A DNA stretch of 64,000 nucleotides from Microvirga pudoricolor (GCF_016892705.1 NZ_JAFEMB010000001.1:310001-374000); one strand, 5' to 3'; positions 26,014 through 36,636 are shown, numbered from the stretch's first letter. Made by a program: numbers and translations. The notes: generated by a model from the letters alone, not told the origin.

Positions 26014-27162
26014 TCAACGCTTGTAACGATGGGGCGCGAAGGGCATGGCCGCGACCTTGGCGGCGAGCGGCTTGCCGCGCACCACCAGATGCAGGTCCGT
26101 GCCGACCGCGGCGGCATCCTTCGTCACGTATCCCATGGCGACCGGGCCGTTCACGGTGGGGCCGAAACCGCCGGAGGTCACGATTCCGACCTCGCGGCCG
26201 TCAGGCGTGGTGATGACCGCGCCCTCGCGGGCGGGGGCCCGGCCTTCCAGCTTGATGCCGACGCGCACCCGGGAGGCTCCCTCCCTGATCTCGCGCTGGA
26301 CGCGGCTCGCGCCCGGAAACCCGCCCTCCTCCCGGCGCCGCTTCTGGATCGACCAGATGAGCCCGGCCTCGACCGGCGAGGTCGTGGTGTCGATGTCATG
26401 GCCGTAGAGGCACAGGCCCGCTTCCAGGCGCAGGGAATCGCGGGCTCCGAGGCCGATGGGCTTGACCTCGGGATGGGCACACAGCGCCTGCCAGAGCCTC
26501 GCGGCGTCCCCGGCCTCGACGGAAATCTCGTAGCCGTCCTCGCCCGTATAGCCCGAGCGCGAGACATGGCACGGGATGCCGTCGACCGTGATGTCGGCGG
26601 ACATCATGAACGGGAGATCGGCCAGCGCCGGGGCCTTCCCGGCCATGACGGCGGCAGCGGACGGACCCTGGATGGCGATCAACGCCAGATCGTCCTTGCG
26701 CCGCAGGCTCACGCTCTTCGGCAGGCGGGCCTCGATATGGGCGTAGTCCTGATCCTTCATCGAGGCGTTCACGACCAGATAGAGCCAGCCCTCGTGGCCC
26801 GGAGCGCCCACGCGGGTCACCATCAGGTCGTCCAGGATGCCGCCATCGTCGGCCAGGAGCTGGGAATAGCGCTGCTGGTTAGGCTTGAGATTCACGACGT
26901 CGGCCGGGATCAGGGCCTCGAGCGCCCGGGCCACCGTCTCGTGGCTGCCGTCCTCGGCGACCAGGAAGGCCTGCCCCATGTGGGACACGTCGAACAGCCC
27001 CGCATGGTCGCGGGTCCAGTTATGCTCGGTCAGGATGCCGGTGGGGTACTGCACCGGCATGTCGTAGCCCGCGAAGGGCACCATGCGGGCGCCTTGGGCC
27101 ACGTGCTCGGCATGGAGCGGGGTTTGCAGCAGCGGCTCGTCGGCACGGGCGGGCTCGGCCAT
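26014..27162 (-). CDS. gcvT: Aminomethyltransferase (glycine cleavage T-protein)
   Basis: The 382-residue product has the GcvT folate-binding domain ('QTPLHAEHVAQGARMVPFAGYDMPVQY', 'DVSHMGQ', 'RSGYTGEDGYEI') and the C-terminal barrel domain. It transfers the methylene group to tetrahydrofolate and releases ammonia. It is the first gene of the operon gcvT-gcvH-osmC-gcvPA-gcvPB and lies directly after a tandem glycine riboswitch. The ribosome binding site is GAGGGA, 8 bases before the ATG. Confidence 0.96.
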   Translation of the reverse strand: MAEPARADEPLLQTPLHAEHVAQGARMVPFAGYDMPVQYPTGILTEHNWTRDHAGLFDVSHMGQAFLVAEDGSHETVARALEALIPADVVNLKPNQQRYSQLLADDGGILDDLMVTRVGAPGHEGWLYLVVNASMKDQDYAHIEARLPKSVSLRRKDDLALIAIQGPSAAAVMAGKAPALADLPFMMSADITVDGIPCHVSRSGYTGEDGYEISVEAGDAARLWQALCAHPEVKPIGLGARDSLRLEAGLCLYGHDIDTTTSPVEAGLIWSIQKRRREEGGFPGASRVQREIREGASRVRVGIKLEGRAPAREGAVITTPDGREVGIVTSGGFGPTVNGPVAMGYVTKDAAAVGTDLHLVVRGKPLAAKVAAMPFAPHRYKR

Positions 27163-27191
27163 GGTCTTTCCCTCATAGGACGCGCGTTCAT

Positions 27192-27210
27192 CGGGCTTGG
27201 GTCAAGCCCG
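27192..27210 (-). promoter_or_regulatory. Stem-loop in the gcvT leader (likely riboswitch expression platform)
   Basis: CGGGCTTG (27192-27199) pairs perfectly with CAAGCCCG (27203-27210), loop of three. It lies between the second aptamer and the gcvT ribosome binding site. There is no U-run after it in the direction of transcription, so it looks like a translational or anti-sequestering element rather than an intrinsic terminator. Confidence 0.5.
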
Positions 27211-27236
27211 TTCGTTGCGCCCCCTCTGTCCCATGA

Positions 27237-27417
27237 CCTGAGAGATTTCCCGCAAATCCCGCCCTTTCAAGGCCGGAACGCGGTTACGCCCGTCGGTGGA
27301 CGCCCCCTTGCGGCGGCGTCGCTTTCCAGAGTGCCAGCTCCCACGCGGTCCTTTGGCCTGAGCGTTTCCGGGGCGGTTGCGCCTTCGGCGCCGGACTCGG
27401 GGTCCGGTCTCTTCCGC
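27237..27417 (-). promoter_or_regulatory. Tandem glycine riboswitch
   Basis: Read on the minus strand, the first aptamer starts GGAAGAGACC near 27415 and ends GCTCAGG near 27357. The second starts CTCTGGAAAGC near 27331 and ends with the hallmark CTCTCAGG at 27244-27237. The two aptamers are joined by a short linker, as in cooperative glycine riboswitches. It sits 75 bases before gcvT, the first glycine-cleavage gene, so excess glycine should raise operon expression. A TTGACA-like -35 box is at 27467-27462. Confidence 0.88.
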
Positions 27418-27596
27418 GGGGATCAGCGGCTGCGATTAGCTCTGGCGATGAATCAGGTTCCTGTCAACAAACCTGCCGCCGCAGCCCCCAGCCGGCAGGG
27501 ATCGATTGACGCGAGCCCGTCCAGGCCCCATCTTAAGGGTCCTATCCACAGAAGGGGAGACGCGCGGCCTGATCGGGTCGACAGCTCCTGATATCG

Positions 27597-28904
27597 TTGT
27601 TCGAACTGATCATCGCTCTGGTTCTCGTCGTCCTCAACGGGGTTTTCGCTCTTTCCGAACTTGCTATCGTGTCCGCGCGGCGTCCACGGCTCAAGACCAT
27701 GGCCGAGCAGGGGCGCGCCGGCGCCTCCACGGCCCTGACCCTCATGGAGGATTCGGGCAAGTTCCTGTCCACGGTCCAGATCGGCATCACCCTGGTGGGC
27801 ATCCTGGCCGGCGCCTTCTCGGGCGCGGCCCTGGGCGCGCAGCTCACGGCGATTCTGGAGGGGAACGGCGTCCCGCCCGGCGTGGCCGAGCCCCTGGGCT
27901 ACGCCATCGTCATCGGCCTCATCACCTATTTCTCCATCGTGATCGGCGAGCTCGTGCCCAAGCAGCTCGCCCTGCGGAACCCGGAGGCGATCGCCTGCGT
28001 GGTCGCCCCCATCATGAGGCTGGTCTCGACGGTCTTCTCCCCGGTGGTCTGGCTCCTGAACGCCTCCACGCGCCTCATCTTCAAGCTTCTCGGCACATCG
28101 AGCGAGGGTGACAGCACGGTCACGGAGGAAGAGATCAAGCTCCTCGTCGGCGAGGCCGAAAGCGCGGGCGTGATCGAGGAGGAGGAGCGCCGCATGATCT
28201 CGGGCGTTCTGCGCCTCGGCGACCGGCCGGTGCGCGGCCTCATGACGCCCCGCACCGACGTGGACTGGATCGACCTCCAGGACGATCTCCAGACCATCCG
28301 CCAGCTTCTCATCGAGACGCCCCATTCCCGCCTGCCGGTGAGCGAGGGCGATTCCGACAACATGCTCGGCGTGATCCAATCGCGGGAGATCCTGGCCGCC
28401 CTCCTGTCGGGCGACGAGTTCGACATCCGCCAGCACATCCGGATCGCTCCCATCATCCCGGATACCCTGTACGCCCTCGACGCGCTCTCGCTCCTGCGCG
28501 AATCCGAGGTTCCCATGGCCCTCGTCCATGACGAGTACGGGCATTTCGAGGGCGTGGTCACGCCCGCCGACGCCCTGGAGGCCATCGTGGGCGCGTTCCG
28601 GTCCGACGCCGAGACCCCCGACCCCGACGCCGTGCGGCGGGAGGACGGGTCCTGGCTGCTCGCGGGCTCCATGCCGGTGGACGAGATGGCCGAGATCCTC
28701 AGCATCACCCTGCCCGAGAGCCGAAGCTACCACACGGTGGGCGGCCTCGTGATCAGCGAACTCCAGCACCTGCCCGCCACGGGCGAGCATGTGGAGACCC
28801 TCGGCTGGCGCTTCGAGGTGGTGGACCTGGACGGCCGCCGGATCGACAAGGTCCTGGCCACGTCGCTGATCCAGCGGGCGGGCTCCTCGGCGCTGCTGTC
28901 GTAA
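27597..28904 (+). CDS. HlyC/CorC-type transporter-associated protein (CNNM domain, CBS pair)
   Basis: The 435-residue product has an N-terminal CNNM/DUF21 membrane domain with about four helices (residues 1-170), then two CBS domains (about 200-330; 'GLMTPRTDVDWIDL' and 'VMVD'-like 'VALVHDEYGHFEGVVTPAD') and a C-terminal CorC/HlyC domain (about 345-430). This family is linked to Mg/Co efflux or protection. The start is TTG 27597, since no ATG or GTG lies at the family's usual N-terminus 'FELIIALVLVVLNGVFA'; its ribosome binding site is weak. It is divergent from the gcv leader. Confidence 0.88.
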   Translation: MFELIIALVLVVLNGVFALSELAIVSARRPRLKTMAEQGRAGASTALTLMEDSGKFLSTVQIGITLVGILAGAFSGAALGAQLTAILEGNGVPPGVAEPLGYAIVIGLITYFSIVIGELVPKQLALRNPEAIACVVAPIMRLVSTVFSPVVWLLNASTRLIFKLLGTSSEGDSTVTEEEIKLLVGEAESAGVIEEEERRMISGVLRLGDRPVRGLMTPRTDVDWIDLQDDLQTIRQLLIETPHSRLPVSEGDSDNMLGVIQSREILAALLSGDEFDIRQHIRIAPIIPDTLYALDALSLLRESEVPMALVHDEYGHFEGVVTPADALEAIVGAFRSDAETPDPDAVRREDGSWLLAGSMPVDEMAEILSITLPESRSYHTVGGLVISELQHLPATGEHVETLGWRFEVVDLDGRRIDKVLATSLIQRAGSSALLS

Positions 28905-29050
28905 CCGCCTGAGACCCCAAAGCGATCCCAGCGTCCCGATGATTGGCCGCGCTGCCAGGGCGGAACGGCTTGACGTCTCCGGCGGCGGCGGCTTTCCTCG
29001 CGAGACCGCCGCCACGACCGCTGGAGGCGTGTCTCGTCCGGGAGGACGCC

Positions 29051-29716
29051 ATGAGCCTGGCCGCCCTGCTGGCCTTCGCCGCCATCATGTTCGTGGGCAT
29101 CGTGACTCCGGGCCCGACGGTGCTGCTCGCCCTCACCAACGGCTCGCGGCACGGGCTGAGGATCGCCGCCTACGGCATGGCCGGGGCGGTCGCGGCCGAC
29201 CTCACGCTCGTGGCCCTGGTCGGGCTCGGACTCGGGGCTCTCCTGGCCGCCTCCGAGGGATTGTTTCTCGCGGTGAAATGGACCGGGGTCGCCTATCTGG
29301 GCTTCGTGGGCGCGGTGCTGATGAGAGCCAGGGCGGAGCCTTCCCTTACGCCAGTCTCAGGCCGGACGGACCCTAACATAAGGGAAGGCTCGCACCGGGG
29401 CGCATCGCCGCCCTCGCCCCTCGCCACCGTCTCGAAAAGCTTCGTCATGGCGATGAGCAATCCGAAATACTACCTGTTCATGTCGGCCTTCCTGCCGCAA
29501 TTCGTCGTGCAGGATCTGCCGCCGCTCCCGCAATATCTCCTCCTCGGCGCCGTTATCGCAGCCCTCGATCTGGTCGTGATGTCCGGTTACGCCCTCTTGG
29601 GCTACAAGGCCGCGCGGGCTTTCTCGCACCGGGCGGCCGTCTGGCTCGACCGGCTGAGCGGCGCCGCGCTTCTGGGCCTCGCCGGCTCCATCGCCCTCTA
29701 CCGCCGCGCGGCCTGA
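29051..29716 (+). CDS. LysE family amino-acid exporter with a palindromic-element insertion
   Basis: From ATG 29051 (GGAGGA at 29041-29046) the product is 221 residues with six membrane helices and the LysE/RhtB start 'FAAIMFVGIVTPGPTVLLALTNGSRHG'. The hydrophilic loop between helices 3 and 4 (residues about 96-130) is about 20 residues longer than usual. It coincides with a 56-base perfect palindrome in the DNA (29336-29391). The frame stays open, so the protein is likely made. Family members export basic or neutral amino acids. Confidence 0.85.
   Translation: MSLAALLAFAAIMFVGIVTPGPTVLLALTNGSRHGLRIAAYGMAGAVAADLTLVALVGLGLGALLAASEGLFLAVKWTGVAYLGFVGAVLMRARAEPSLTPVSGRTDPNIREGSHRGASPPSPLATVSKSFVMAMSNPKYYLFMSAFLPQFVVQDLPPLPQYLLLGAVIAALDLVVMSGYALLGYKAARAFSHRAAVWLDRLSGAALLGLAGSIALYRRAA
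29336..29391. repeat. Palindromic element inside the LysE coding sequence
   Basis: GAGCCTTCCCTTA (29336-29348) and TAAGGGAAGGCTC (29379-29391) are perfect 13-bp inverted copies around a 30-base centre. The element encodes the extra hydrophilic loop of the exporter. This resembles RPE-type palindromes that insert in frame into coding sequences. No second copy was found in this window. Confidence 0.6.
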
Positions 29717-29776
29717 CGGGGCCTGGAGTCAGTCCAGGACGAGTCCCGTCTCGCGCCCGGCACGATGATCGGGCCT

Positions 29777-30361
29777 CTACCGGCGGCTGCTGCGCGCTCC
29801 GGCGCCGAGGCCCACGTCGATGCTGAAATTGGTGGCGTCGGCGGCGGAGACCACGATGTTCTCCTCCACGATCGTCGCCCGGCCCTGGGTCTCGCCGCTC
29901 GGGATCGCGATCGCGACCCGGCGGGGACGGCTGGCGATCACCTGGTCGCCGCGCTTCACCACGATGTTCACGGGCGCGTCGTACCGGCCCGCGCCGCCGC
30001 CGGCGCCGAGCAGCGCCAGCACTTCGACGCCCACCTTGACGCTGGTGGTGCCGTCGGCGTTGCCGGTGCACTCGCGCGCGAGCTCACCGAGGGAGATCTG
30101 GCTGCGCAGCCCCGAGGCGTCGCCGACCCGGCCGCCCGAATAGGCCTGGATGGCGGCCCCGCCGTCCGGGATCTGGACCCTGGGGCAGTACACGTCCTCG
30201 GTCTGCCGAGTCATGGGGGGCGGAACCGTCGGTCCGGCGAACAGGACCATGTTGCTCAACGTCGAGCCCTCCTCGCCCGGCGCGCCGCCCCCGCAGCCGC
30301 CGAGCGCGAGCAGACCCACCAGACCGAGGCCGGTCACGGCCCGCTTGCCATCCACGCGCAT
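29777..30361 (-). CDS. Hypothetical lipoprotein
   Basis: From ATG 30361 the 194-residue product has a lipobox signal (MRVDGKRAVTGLGLVGLLALGGC, lipidated Cys23) and AGGGGG as ribosome binding site. The mature part begins with a Gly/Ala-rich stretch. Three further Cys are absent or few ('EDVYCPRVQI', 'LARECTGNADG' give two). The C-terminal half is predicted beta-rich. I recognise no named domain. It is conserved-looking in composition with its neighbours. The C-terminus is near the LysE end, convergent. Confidence 0.7.
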   Translation of the reverse strand: MRVDGKRAVTGLGLVGLLALGGCGGGAPGEEGSTLSNMVLFAGPTVPPPMTRQTEDVYCPRVQIPDGGAAIQAYSGGRVGDASGLRSQISLGELARECTGNADGTTSVKVGVEVLALLGAGGGAGRYDAPVNIVVKRGDQVIASRPRRVAIAIPSGETQGRATIVEENIVVSAADATNFSIDVGLGAGARSSRR

Positions 30362-30401
30362 GAAAACCCCCTGAATTTTGGTTCTGTATGGCCCGACCAA
30401 A

Positions 30402-30511
30402 GCATCGGACCCAAAAGTGGGATCCACTTTTGGGATCTATTCGATGCATTTGCAAGGACTTGAGCATCGTTGGACGCGGGAAAACCGCGTACACTTTTCC
30501 GCACGATGCTC
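30402..30511. repeat. Bipartite palindromic intergenic repeat, copy 2
   Basis: The first hairpin has GCATCG (30402-30407) and CGATGC (30442-30447) outside a perfect CCCAAAAGTGG/CCACTTTTGGG stem (30410-30434). The second is GAGCATCGT (30462-30470) paired with ACGATGCTC (30503-30511). Read as reverse complement it has the same order of parts as the 21838-21932 copy, including the GCGGAAAAGTG core. Its last base is the first base of the IalB stop codon. It lies between two minus-strand genes. Confidence 0.75.
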
Positions 30512-31029
30512 TACGGCAGAGAATCAAATCCTGTGCCGAACCCGTTCAGCGAGACCGGGATTCCGATGCCCTCCTCGGGGGTCTGGAACACGATGAAGGT
30601 GGCGGTCTGGCCCGACTTCATCTGGTTGATGAGGGTGTCCTCCATGACGACCTCCGCCACGCAGCCCGTGGTCAGGCAGCGCACGAAGCCGGCCCGGCCG
30701 ATATCGGTCTGGTCGATCTTCAGGCCGAGGCCGGACGGCAGCAGGATGCCCAGGGGCGCGACGATGCGCAGGAGACGGCTTTTGCCGTCGGCGGTCTTGA
30801 GCACGATGATCACCAGCGACATGTTCGGCCGGTCCTCGGCCGCCACGTTCTGGACCAGGGCGCATTGCTCGGCGCTGGCGCCGGCGGGGGTCTCGCAGCG
30901 CATCTGCCAGTCCCCGTAGGTGTTCTTCACCAGGCCCTGAGCCTGGGCCATATCAGCTGTGGACAACAGGGCGAGGCCGAACAGCGCGGCGGCGCCCGCA
31001 CGAATCCATTGTGACACGATCACCGGCAT
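30511..31029 (-). CDS. Invasion-associated locus B (IalB) family protein
   Basis: From ATG 31029 the product is 172 residues with a Sec signal peptide ('RAGAAALFGLALLSTADMAQAQ') and the IalB domain: 'YGDWQMRCETPAG', 'CALVQNV' and the paired Cys in 'VRCLTTGCVAEVVM'. IalB family proteins are small periplasmic or outer-envelope proteins found widely in Rhizobiales; the Bartonella member aids erythrocyte invasion, but in free-living relatives the function is unknown. An alternative start at 31071 would add 14 basic residues before the signal and is less likely. Confidence 0.83.
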   Translation of the reverse strand: MPVIVSQWIRAGAAALFGLALLSTADMAQAQGLVKNTYGDWQMRCETPAGASAEQCALVQNVAAEDRPNMSLVIIVLKTADGKSRLLRIVAPLGILLPSGLGLKIDQTDIGRAGFVRCLTTGCVAEVVMEDTLINQMKSGQTATFIVFQTPEEGIGIPVSLNGFGTGFDSLP

Positions 31030-31339
31030 CTCCGTTTTGAATCGTTCGAAACGGCGGAAATACAACCGCATCGCCTGCCGTCGGTGGAGCCGTTGGGACC
31101 ATGGAGCGCCCCGGAATGTCAAGCGAGCGGGCACGATCCCATGATTTTTCAGAGTTCTTTGGCGGTTATGACGCACGATTTGGAATGCTTCTACCGTTGC
31201 GCTTCCGGCGATCCTGTGATCATAGACACGGGATCAAAGGTGATGGCGCAGGCCGGGCACCGCCTTCCGTGCGGCAGCCTCCTTTTCGAAGCCCTGACGG
31301 CCGGGGGCCATCACATCAGGTAGGAGCTTTGGAAAACCG
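31030..31339. other. Divergent intergenic region ialB / ctaC
   Basis: This 310-base gap has no convincing gene. It must hold the divergent promoters of the IalB gene and the cytochrome oxidase operon. Next to the IalB start is a near-perfect inverted repeat, CCGTTTTGAA (31032-31041) with TTCGAAACGG (31045-31054), 9 of 10 pairs. The stretch 31140-31200 is richer in A/T than the flanks. TAGGAGC just before ctaC is its ribosome binding site. I could not place -35 and -10 boxes with confidence. Confidence 0.5.
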
Positions 31340-32191
31340 ATGCGGATCGAGGCCTCAGGATATCGATCGGCGGCTGCCCTCTTTACGGCAGTGATCGCCT
31401 TCATGTTGGGCTTTAGTGAGGCATTCGCCGCCCAGCCTCAGCCTTGGGAAGCCACCATGCAGCCCATGGTGACCGAAGTCGGGCGCGACCTGTCGAACTT
31501 CCACACCTACCTGGTCTGGCTGGTCACGATCGTGTGCCTGTTCGTGCTGGCGCTCCTCGTCATCATCGTCGTCAGGTTCAACGAGAAGCGGAACCCGACA
31601 CCCTCCAAGACGACCCACAACACCCTTCTGGAAGTGGCCTGGACCATCGTTCCGGTGCTCATCCTGGTCGCCATCGCGATCCCGTCCTTCCGCCTCCTGC
31701 GCCTCCAGCTCGTGGTTCCGAACCCGGACATCGTGGTCAAGGCCACCGGCTATGCCTGGTACTGGGGCTACGAGTACCCGGCCGACCAGGGCGGCGGCTT
31801 CAAGTTCGATTCCAACATGGTCGATTCCAAGGACCTGAAGCCCGGCCAGCCCAAGCTTCTCACCGTGGACAACGACATGGTCGTTCCCGTGAACAAGATC
31901 GTAAAGGTCCAGGTGACCGCCGCCGACGTGCTCCACTCCTTCGCGATGCCGTCCTTCGGCATCAAGGTGGACGCGGTCCCGGGCCGCCTGAACGAGACTT
32001 GGTTCAAGGCCGATCAGGTGGGCACCTATCACGGCCAGTGCTCGGAGCTGTGCGGCAACGGGCACCCCTACATGCCCATCACCATCCGGGTCGTGAGCGA
32101 GCAGGACTACGCGGCTTGGCTCACCGAATCCAAGGCGAAGTTCGCCTCCAACGACAGCGCCGCGCCGGTCAAGCTCGCCGACGCCCAGTAA
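31340..32191 (+). CDS. ctaC: Cytochrome c oxidase subunit II
   Basis: The 283-residue product has a signal peptide ending near 'AFAAQP', two membrane helices (about 52-75 and 92-115) and the periplasmic CuA domain. The copper site is the 'YHGQCSELCGNGHPYM' motif, with the upstream His in 'DVLHSFAMPSFG'. It takes electrons from cytochrome c and passes them to haem a. It is the first gene of the oxidase operon. Confidence 0.97.
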   Translation: MRIEASGYRSAAALFTAVIAFMLGFSEAFAAQPQPWEATMQPMVTEVGRDLSNFHTYLVWLVTIVCLFVLALLVIIVVRFNEKRNPTPSKTTHNTLLEVAWTIVPVLILVAIAIPSFRLLRLQLVVPNPDIVVKATGYAWYWGYEYPADQGGGFKFDSNMVDSKDLKPGQPKLLTVDNDMVVPVNKIVKVQVTAADVLHSFAMPSFGIKVDAVPGRLNETWFKADQVGTYHGQCSELCGNGHPYMPITIRVVSEQDYAAWLTESKAKFASNDSAAPVKLADAQ

Positions 32192-32220
32192 TTCCAAGAA
32201 CCAGGACCACAGGGGTCTAG

Positions 32221-33843
<1,623 letters not shown>

Positions 33844-33989
33844 ATCGCCAGAGTCGGGCGGTCTTCAAAGGACCGCCCGCTCCTCCCCCGAGGGCTCCAC
33901 GGAGTCTTCCGGCGAGGAGCTGCAGCAAGACGGAGGCCCAAGCCCGCAGGCCCGGCCTCCACCCCAAACCGGCTTCGAGAGACCCTCTG

Positions 33990-34946
33990 ATGACCATTGC
34001 GACGAACAGCCTGACCGAGACCACGACCGAACCCTTCGCGACGCCGGGCCTGTCCCAGGGCGACGTGGCGGACTACTTCGCCCTGCTCAAGCCGCGGGTG
34101 ATGTTCCTGGTCGTGTTCACGGCGCTGGTCGGCATGGTGGTCGTACATCCGGACGTGCATCCGGTCGTGGCCTTCGCGTCCCTCCTGATGATCGCCATCG
34201 GGGGTGGCGCGTCGGGCTGCCTCAACATGTGGTGGGACGCCGATATCGACGCGGTGATGACCCGCACCCGCAAGCGGCCGATCCCGGCGGGCAAGATCGC
34301 TCCCGGCGAGGCCCTGGCCTTCGGCCTGTTCCTGTCGGCGGGTTCGGTGATCATGCTGGGCCTCGTGAGCAACTGGCTCGCGGCGGGGCTGCTCGCCTTC
34401 ACCATCGTGTTCTACGCCGTGATCTACTCCATGTGGCTCAAGCGCTCGACGCCGCAGAACATCGTGATCGGCGGTGCGGCGGGCGCACTTCCTCCCATCG
34501 TGGCCCAGGCGGCGGTCGCCGGGCATGTGGGCTGGGAGAGCATCATCCTGTTCGCCATCATCTTCATGTGGACGCCGCCGCATTTCTGGGCGCTGGCGCT
34601 CGTGAAGTCCGGCGACTACGCGCGTGCGGGCATCCCCATGATGCCGAACGTGAAGGGGGCCGACCACACCCGCTTGCAGATCCTGGTCTACACCCTGATC
34701 CTGGCCCCCCTCTCCCTGGCCCCCGTGGCCATGGGCTTCGGCGGCCTGGCCTACGCGATCATCGGGACCCTCGGGGGCCTGGGCATGCTGGCGCTCGCCG
34801 TGCAGGTCTACCGCCTGCGGGAGGGCGAGCCCGCCGCCCGCGTGGCGCAGCAGCTCTTCGGCTTCTCGATCCTGTACCTGTTCCTGCTCTTCGCGACGCT
34901 TCTGGCCGAGCATGCCTTCGGCGTCTTCCGTCCGGTCTTCGGGTAA
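33990..34946 (+). CDS. ctaB: Protoheme IX farnesyltransferase (haem O synthase)
   Basis: The 318-residue UbiA-type prenyltransferase has about nine membrane helices. The Asp-rich motifs are '[15 protein letters not shown]' and '[14 protein letters not shown]'. It adds a farnesyl group to haem B to make haem O, the precursor of haem A for the oxidase. The frame remains open far upstream in ctaD, but ATG 33990 is the natural start of the family. Gene is 146 bases after ctaD. Confidence 0.96.
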   Translation: MTIATNSLTETTTEPFATPGLSQGDVADYFALLKPRVMFLVVFTALVGMVVVHPDVHPVVAFASLLMIAIGGGASGCLNMWWDADIDAVMTRTRKRPIPAGKIAPGEALAFGLFLSAGSVIMLGLVSNWLAAGLLAFTIVFYAVIYSMWLKRSTPQNIVIGGAAGALPPIVAQAAVAGHVGWESIILFAIIFMWTPPHFWALALVKSGDYARAGIPMMPNVKGADHTRLQILVYTLILAPLSLAPVAMGFGGLAYAIIGTLGGLGMLALAVQVYRLREGEPAARVAQQLFGFSILYLFLLFATLLAEHAFGVFRPVFG

Positions 34947-34949
34947 GCG

Positions 34950-35111
34950 ATGGCCCAGCGTCCCGTCCCCGTCCGCCTGACCCCAGAGGAACAGAAGCGC
35001 CGCCGCCAGCGTTCGCTGGCGATCGCCCTGACCTTGGGCGGCCTGGTGCTCCTCATCTTCGTGGTGACCATGGCCAAGCTTGGCCCCCAGGTCCTGAACC
35101 GTCCGTTGTGA
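34950..35111 (+). CDS. coxF: CoxF-like small membrane protein
   Basis: This 53-residue protein starts at ATG 34950, 3 bases after the ctaB stop, and ends at TGA 35109-35111, 8 bases before ctaG. It has a basic, hydrophilic N-terminus ('LTPEEQKRRRQRS') followed by one membrane helix (about residues 23-42, 'LAIALTLGGLVLLIFVVTM'). Position and layout match the short CoxF-type gene found between ctaB and ctaG in Alphaproteobacteria. Exact function is unknown; assembly of the oxidase is likely. Confidence 0.8.
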   Translation: MAQRPVPVRLTPEEQKRRRQRSLAIALTLGGLVLLIFVVTMAKLGPQVLNRPL

Positions 35112-35119
35112 GGCCCGCG

Positions 35120-35713
35120 ATGAGAGATACGGCTTCCCAGTCCCGCAAGATCCGCATGACGGTCCTGTCCTGCACCGGCATCGTCGCCGGCATGGTGGGG
35201 CTCGCCTATGCGTCGGTGCCGCTCTACGAGCTGTTCTGCAAGGTCACCGGCTTCGACGGGACGCCCCGCATCGCCTCGAGCAACACGAGCGAGGCCACGG
35301 ACCGCAAGGTTTCGGTCCGGCTCGATTCCAACGTGGCGCCGGGCCTCAACTGGCGTTTCTCGCCGGAGACGCCCGAGGTCAAGGTCCGGCTCGGCGAGAC
35401 CAACACCGTGCTCTACAAGGTGACGAACACCGGCACCCAGCCGACCACCGGAATCGCCACCTACAACGTGCAGCCGGACCTCGCCGGCAGCTACTTCACG
35501 AAGCTCGAGTGCTTCTGCTTCACGGAGCAGACCCTGCAGCCCGGCGAGACCCTCGAATCCGCCGTGGTCTTCTACGTCGACCCGCGCATCGCCGAGGATT
35601 CCGACGTGAAGCATATCGGATCGCTGACGCTGTCCTATACGTACTTCCCCTCCAAGGGGGGCAAACCGGTGGCGCAGGCCGCGGCATCGAAACCTCAACC
35701 CATGGTCCAATAA
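35120..35713 (+). CDS. ctaG: Cytochrome c oxidase assembly protein CtaG (Cox11)
   Basis: From ATG 35120 the 197-residue product has one N-terminal membrane helix (about 12-33) and a periplasmic copper-binding domain with the conserved 'KLECFCFTEQTL' (CxC) motif. A third Cys is near the membrane in 'YELFCKVTGF'. Cox11 delivers copper to the CuB site of subunit I. It sits between coxF and ctaE as usual. The C-terminal tail after residue 175 is low in complexity. Confidence 0.95.
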   Translation: MRDTASQSRKIRMTVLSCTGIVAGMVGLAYASVPLYELFCKVTGFDGTPRIASSNTSEATDRKVSVRLDSNVAPGLNWRFSPETPEVKVRLGETNTVLYKVTNTGTQPTTGIATYNVQPDLAGSYFTKLECFCFTEQTLQPGETLESAVVFYVDPRIAEDSDVKHIGSLTLSYTYFPSKGGKPVAQAAASKPQPMVQ

Positions 35714-35775
35714 CCGACGTGACAAGCCTGGCAGAACGGGTTTAAAGCGAAGACGAGGCACGGAGACGATACGAG

Positions 35776-36636
35776 ATGGCCGAGGCACACGGCAAGAACC
35801 ACGACTACCACATCATCGATCCGAGCCCCTGGCCCCTCATCGGTTCGATCAGCGCGTTCATGCTGGCCTCCGGCTTCCTGAGCTGGTGGCGCGGCCTCGA
35901 GATCGCCGGCATGCATCTGGGCGCGTTCATCTTCGGCGCGGGCATCATCGGCGTCGCCTACACCATGATCAGCTGGTGGACGGACGTCGTGAAGGAGGCC
36001 GAGTCGGGCTTCCATTCCCGCGTGGTCCAGCTTCACCACCGCTACGGCATGATCATGTTCATCGCCTCCGAGGTGATGTTCTTCGTGGCGTGGTTCTGGG
36101 CCTATTTCGAGGCTGCCCTCTATCCGAACGACCCGCTGCAATATCAACGCATCGAGGTTCTCGGCGGCGTCTGGCCCCCGAAGGGCATCGAGACCTTCGA
36201 TCCCTGGCACCTGCCGCTCCTCAACACCCTGATCCTGCTCACCTCCGGCACCACGGTGACCTGGGCGCACCACGCCCTCCTGGAGGGCGACCGCAAGGGC
36301 CTGAAGATGGGCCTCTGGTTCACGGTCGCGCTGGGGATCATCTTCTCGTTCGTGCAAGCCTACGAGTATTCCCACGCCACCTTCGGGTTCAAGGGCAACA
36401 TCTACGGCGCCACGTTCTTCATGGCGACGGGCTTCCATGGCGCCCACGTGATCATCGGGACGATCTTCCTGGCGGTCTGCCTGTTCCGCGCCTATCTCGG
36501 CCAGTTCACACCCAAGCAGCATCTCGGCTTCGAGTTCGCGGCCTGGTACTGGCACTTCGTGGACGTGGTCTGGCTGTTCCTGTTCGCTGCCATCTATGTA
36601 TGGGGCTATGGCGGGCCGGTGGCCGGAGGCCACTAG
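35776..36636 (+). CDS. ctaE: Cytochrome c oxidase subunit III
   Basis: The 286-residue product has seven membrane helices. Family motifs are '[25 protein letters not shown]', '[15 protein letters not shown]' and the C-terminal '[14 protein letters not shown]'. It completes the catalytic core of the aa3-type oxidase. It is followed by an intrinsic terminator. Confidence 0.97.
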   Translation: MAEAHGKNHDYHIIDPSPWPLIGSISAFMLASGFLSWWRGLEIAGMHLGAFIFGAGIIGVAYTMISWWTDVVKEAESGFHSRVVQLHHRYGMIMFIASEVMFFVAWFWAYFEAALYPNDPLQYQRIEVLGGVWPPKGIETFDPWHLPLLNTLILLTSGTTVTWAHHALLEGDRKGLKMGLWFTVALGIIFSFVQAYEYSHATFGFKGNIYGATFFMATGFHGAHVIIGTIFLAVCLFRAYLGQFTPKQHLGFEFAAWYWHFVDVVWLFLFAAIYVWGYGGPVAGGH

